The position numbers and the translations under genes were made by a program. The notes under the pieces are model-generated. The model did not search any database and was not told the DNA's origin. It saw only the letters and a list, made by a program, of their open reading frames with translations. From an uncultured Lachnospiraceae bacterium (GTDB lineage Bacteria; Bacillota_A; Clostridia; Lachnospirales; Lachnospiraceae), in the NCBI GenBank assembly GCA_900556645.1, contig USPJ01000005.1:1-16592 (forward strand): a stretch of DNA of 16,592 nucleotides, read 5' to 3'. Positions 14,341-16,592 of this stretch are shown here, in pieces (within the stretch, counting starts at the first letter, position 1; each line of letters starts with the position of its first letter).

Positions 14341-15765
14341 ATGATAGATAAACAGGAGGACAGCCGCCAGACGGCGAGGACGGCAGTATTCAACACCATC
14401 GCCAATGTGATATCCCTGATTGTGGGAATGATTATGATTCCGATTATTACCCGGGTAATATCGGCACAAGATTTGGGAATTGCCAGTACCTTTTTGTCCA
14501 CAAGAAACATTCTGGTATTGATTGTAACCTGCTCGGTTTACACCTATGTACACCGTGCCATGCTGGAATATCCTAACGAGAAAAAGGATTATATCAATAG
14601 TATTACGATTTTTTGTATCTTTACGGTAATCATTTCTTTTTTTGTATGCCGTTTGATTAAGACGCCAATGCAGAAGCTGTTGTCTTTGGATGAGTTTCTG
14701 TTCTATTGGCTTTTTTTCAGTATGCTGTCCATTGCAGTTTATACCATTGGTTATAACTATTGTGTTTTTCACAATAAATATAAAATCGTATCTACGATAG
14801 TACTGTGTACGGGACCTGTCTCACAGGTGCTTGCGGTGGTACTGTCTTTTGTTATGCCAAAGCACAAATACATCGGAAGAGTTCTGGGTCTGGATTTTAT
14901 GTATGTGTTGGTAACGCTTTGTGTTTTTTGCTGGCTTTTTTTGGGAAATCGAAAAAAATTTCAAAAGAAATATATTCAGAGAACCTTGAATTTTTCTATT
15001 CCCATCATTCCTCATATGCTTTCCCAGATGGTGCTGACTCAGTGTGATTTAATTATGATTACTTATTTCTGTGGGGGAACGGATTCGGGAATTTACAGTA
15101 TGGCACATACCATAGGTTTTTTGGCATTTACCGTTATGTCCCAGATTATGGCAACATGGTCGCCGTGGGTGTATCGAAGACTGGAAGAGAAAGACAGGGA
15201 AACGGTGCGGAATAATTCGGGAATTATGGTGTTGATTAGTACCTATCTGACCATCGGATTGGTAACGGTATCCCCGGAACTGATACGGATATTTTTGACG
15301 AAGGAATACTTGCCGTGTATCTATATTGTGCCGCCTTTGGTGGTGGGAATGTTTTTCCAGATTATATATCTGTTCTTTTATGATATTGAATATTATTACA
15401 AGAAACCAAAATGGATTGCACTGTTTTCCACTATTGCCTGTGCCTGCAATGTCGTATTGAATTATCTGCTGATACCACGAATCGGTAGTATCGCTGCGGC
15501 ATATTCCACAGTGTTCAGTTATTTTGTTCTGATGGTGCTGAACGGAGCCTTCAGCATGAAATTCGGTGCCAGAAAGACTTATAAAATGAAAAGTATGCTG
15601 GCGGCAATTCTGGGTGTCATTGTATATACGGTAACAGCTACACTGTTGGTAGACCGTTTGTTGATACGTTATGGATTACTGGTAGGAATTACCATTGTAC
15701 TATTTGTTTTTGAATTCAAACGTATACGGGAATTTTTAATGGATTTGAAAGCGGGAGGAAAATAA
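14341..15765 (+). CDS. Polysaccharide flippase, Wzx/MATE-like
   Basis: The 474-residue protein is almost entirely membrane helices (about 12-14). It starts with the pattern typical of polysaccharide exporters: a short charged N-terminus, then TARTAVFNTIANVISLIVGMIMIPIITRVIS-type helix 1 and SAQDLGIASTF (41-51). Family members flip undecaprenyl-diphosphate-linked oligosaccharides across the inner membrane for polymerisation. The gene lies among glycosyltransferases, 9 bp after the previous one, with a weak ribosome site AGGAAAG (14330-14336). No Wzy polymerase is identified with certainty in the window; one of the other polytopic proteins or a gene outside may fill that role. Confidence 0.85.
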   Translation: MIDKQEDSRQTARTAVFNTIANVISLIVGMIMIPIITRVISAQDLGIASTFLSTRNILVLIVTCSVYTYVHRAMLEYPNEKKDYINSITIFCIFTVIISFFVCRLIKTPMQKLLSLDEFLFYWLFFSMLSIAVYTIGYNYCVFHNKYKIVSTIVLCTGPVSQVLAVVLSFVMPKHKYIGRVLGLDFMYVLVTLCVFCWLFLGNRKKFQKKYIQRTLNFSIPIIPHMLSQMVLTQCDLIMITYFCGGTDSGIYSMAHTIGFLAFTVMSQIMATWSPWVYRRLEEKDRETVRNNSGIMVLISTYLTIGLVTVSPELIRIFLTKEYLPCIYIVPPLVVGMFFQIIYLFFYDIEYYYKKPKWIALFSTIACACNVVLNYLLIPRIGSIAAAYSTVFSYFVLMVLNGAFSMKFGARKTYKMKSMLAAILGVIVYTVTATLLVDRLLIRYGLLVGITIVLFVFEFKRIREFLMDLKAGGK

Positions 15766-15769
15766 GGTG
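15754..15769 (+). promoter_or_regulatory. Ribosome binding site that favours a GTG start
   Basis: GGAGG at 15754-15758 is 8 nt from GTG at 15767 but 14 nt from the in-frame ATG at 15773. The GTG is therefore the better start for the last gene. Both the Shine-Dalgarno and most of the spacer lie inside the end of the flippase gene, so the two are probably translationally coupled. Confidence 0.6.
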
Positions 15770-16592
15770 GATATGTCAAAGAAAAAGATAGAACCGAAAA
15801 TTTGGATAAGGGGAGCTGTGGAATTTTTGGGTATTTTACTGATACTTACCTGCTTCTATACCCTGTGGAATGCGGAGTATTTGGGCGGAAAACATTTTTT
15901 GCAGAATTTCCCCGGAAATTTCATTGCCTATGGAAGATATTATTGGAAAGCGATTCTGTTAGTTACTATATTGATTTTTGCAGCAGTTTGTCTTGTGCGT
16001 AAGATTTTTTCTATGGAGAACGGCAGGAAAAAAGAATGGATGATACGTCTGGTATTCTTTTTGGTGCTGTTGGCATCTATCGGAGTCGTTTTTCAGGATT
16101 TCCTGTTGGGAAACAGATATTATATCTTTGGAGATATCGGAAGTGACACGTATCAGCAATATTATCCCTATTATCTGAACTGTGTGAATAGAATTCGGGA
16201 GGGGTCCTTTTCTATATGGAATTGGAATTATGGTATGGGAACAAGTCTGTTAAATAATATTTCACAGACCTTGGATCCTTTTGGACTGTTTATCATTTTC
16301 GGTGGAGTCCTTTTAGGTGCAGAAAAAGTAAAATATCTGCTGTTGGCAGCACAGATATTGAAAATTATCATAGCGGCATTGCTGGGAAGAAGCTTTTTGA
16401 AAATCTTCGGTTTCAGTGAGCAGGCATGTTGTATGGGCGGTTATCTCTATGGATTTAACGGCTATCTGATGCTGTGGGGACAGCATTATCTGTTGGGAGC
16501 CGGTTCTATTTATGTGATGCTGATTCTCATCTGTCTGGAAAAATTAATCCGCAAACGTAATATAAAATGGCAGGTGCTGTCGGCAGTTGCAA
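15767..16592 (+). CDS. YfhO-family membrane protein, 3' end outside the window
   Basis: The first 275 codons are present and the gene is cut by the window edge. Helices are seen near 16-34, 62-82 and 96-115. DIGSDTYQQYYPYYLN (123-138) and WNWNYGMGTS (151-160) follow; this acidic loop and the aromatic-glycine motif are typical of YfhO proteins, which are GT-C-type. In B. subtilis and Listeria, YfhO or its equivalent works with a CsbB-type polyprenyl-phosphate GlcNAc transferase to decorate lipoteichoic acid outside the cell. The DPM1-like enzyme at 9836 could be the partner here, shared with or in competition with the 838-residue protein. Starting at GTG 15767, the gene follows the flippase with a 1-bp gap. 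Confidence 0.8.
   Translation, partial: MDMSKKKIEPKIWIRGAVEFLGILLILTCFYTLWNAEYLGGKHFLQNFPGNFIAYGRYYWKAILLVTILIFAAVCLVRKIFSMENGRKKEWMIRLVFFLVLLASIGVVFQDFLLGNRYYIFGDIGSDTYQQYYPYYLNCVNRIREGSFSIWNWNYGMGTSLLNNISQTLDPFGLFIIFGGVLLGAEKVKYLLLAAQILKIIIAALLGRSFLKIFGFSEQACCMGGYLYGFNGYLMLWGQHYLLGAGSIYVMLILICLEKLIRKRNIKWQVLSAVA

Overview
The window looks like gut Clostridia (Bacillota), but it is not uniform. Its left 3.9 kb and right 12.6 kb differ sharply in base composition and codon use, and the change falls inside one gene, cdaA (dacA). The left side is GC-rich and strongly prefers G/C at third positions; a hand count of 1141-1200 gives 38 G/C in 60. It fits an Oscillospiraceae/Ruminococcaceae-type genome (Faecalibacterium/Gemmiger/Subdoligranulum-like, by inference). 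The right side is A/T-rich with many AGA, GGA, GTA and TTA codons; 8401-8460 has 23 G/C in 60. It fits a Lachnospiraceae-type genome. The simplest reading is a chimeric contig joined at the conserved catalytic centre of the diadenylate cyclase gene. A real recombination junction is the alternative. This affects how the rest of the window should be used: the left and right halves probably should not be treated as neighbours in one organism.

Left region (1-3394): a sigma70-like promoter drives a nucleoside phosphorylase, followed 22 bp later by purB (adenylosuccinate lyase) and then a small MIF-family tautomerase that ends at a clear rho-independent terminator. The 586 bp between the tautomerase and cdaA hold a noncoding structured element of about 307 bp. 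It has imperfect inverted ends, a 10-bp direct repeat just outside both ends, and several internal hairpins and palindromes, so it resembles a MITE-like or interspersed intergenic repeat. After it come two phased TTCACGGA repeats and a promoter for cdaA.

Junction and c-di-AMP/cell-wall block (3395-7197): cdaA (membrane diadenylate cyclase; the reading frame stays open through the composition change), ybbR/cdaR (its extracytoplasmic regulator, overlapping by 41 bp), glmM (phosphoglucosamine mutase) and an HPr-type phosphocarrier. cdaA-cdaR-glmM is a well-known conserved trio linking c-di-AMP to UDP-GlcNAc and cell-wall supply.

Surface glycan block (7208-end): with gaps of at most 13 bp or small overlaps, the same strand continues into a rhamnose-type surface polysaccharide cluster. 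It holds a GT2 rhamnosyltransferase-like enzyme, rfbD (dTDP-4-dehydrorhamnose reductase), a second GT2, a DPM1-like polyprenyl-phosphate glycosyltransferase, a DUF2304-like three-helix membrane protein, an 838-residue polytopic GT-C-like protein, a paralogue of the first GT2, a Wzx-type flippase and the start of a YfhO-family membrane protein cut by the window end. The set suggests cytoplasmic assembly of a rhamnose-containing glycan, its export, and decoration outside the cell by polyprenyl-phosphate-linked sugars. No RNA genes or CRISPR arrays were seen.
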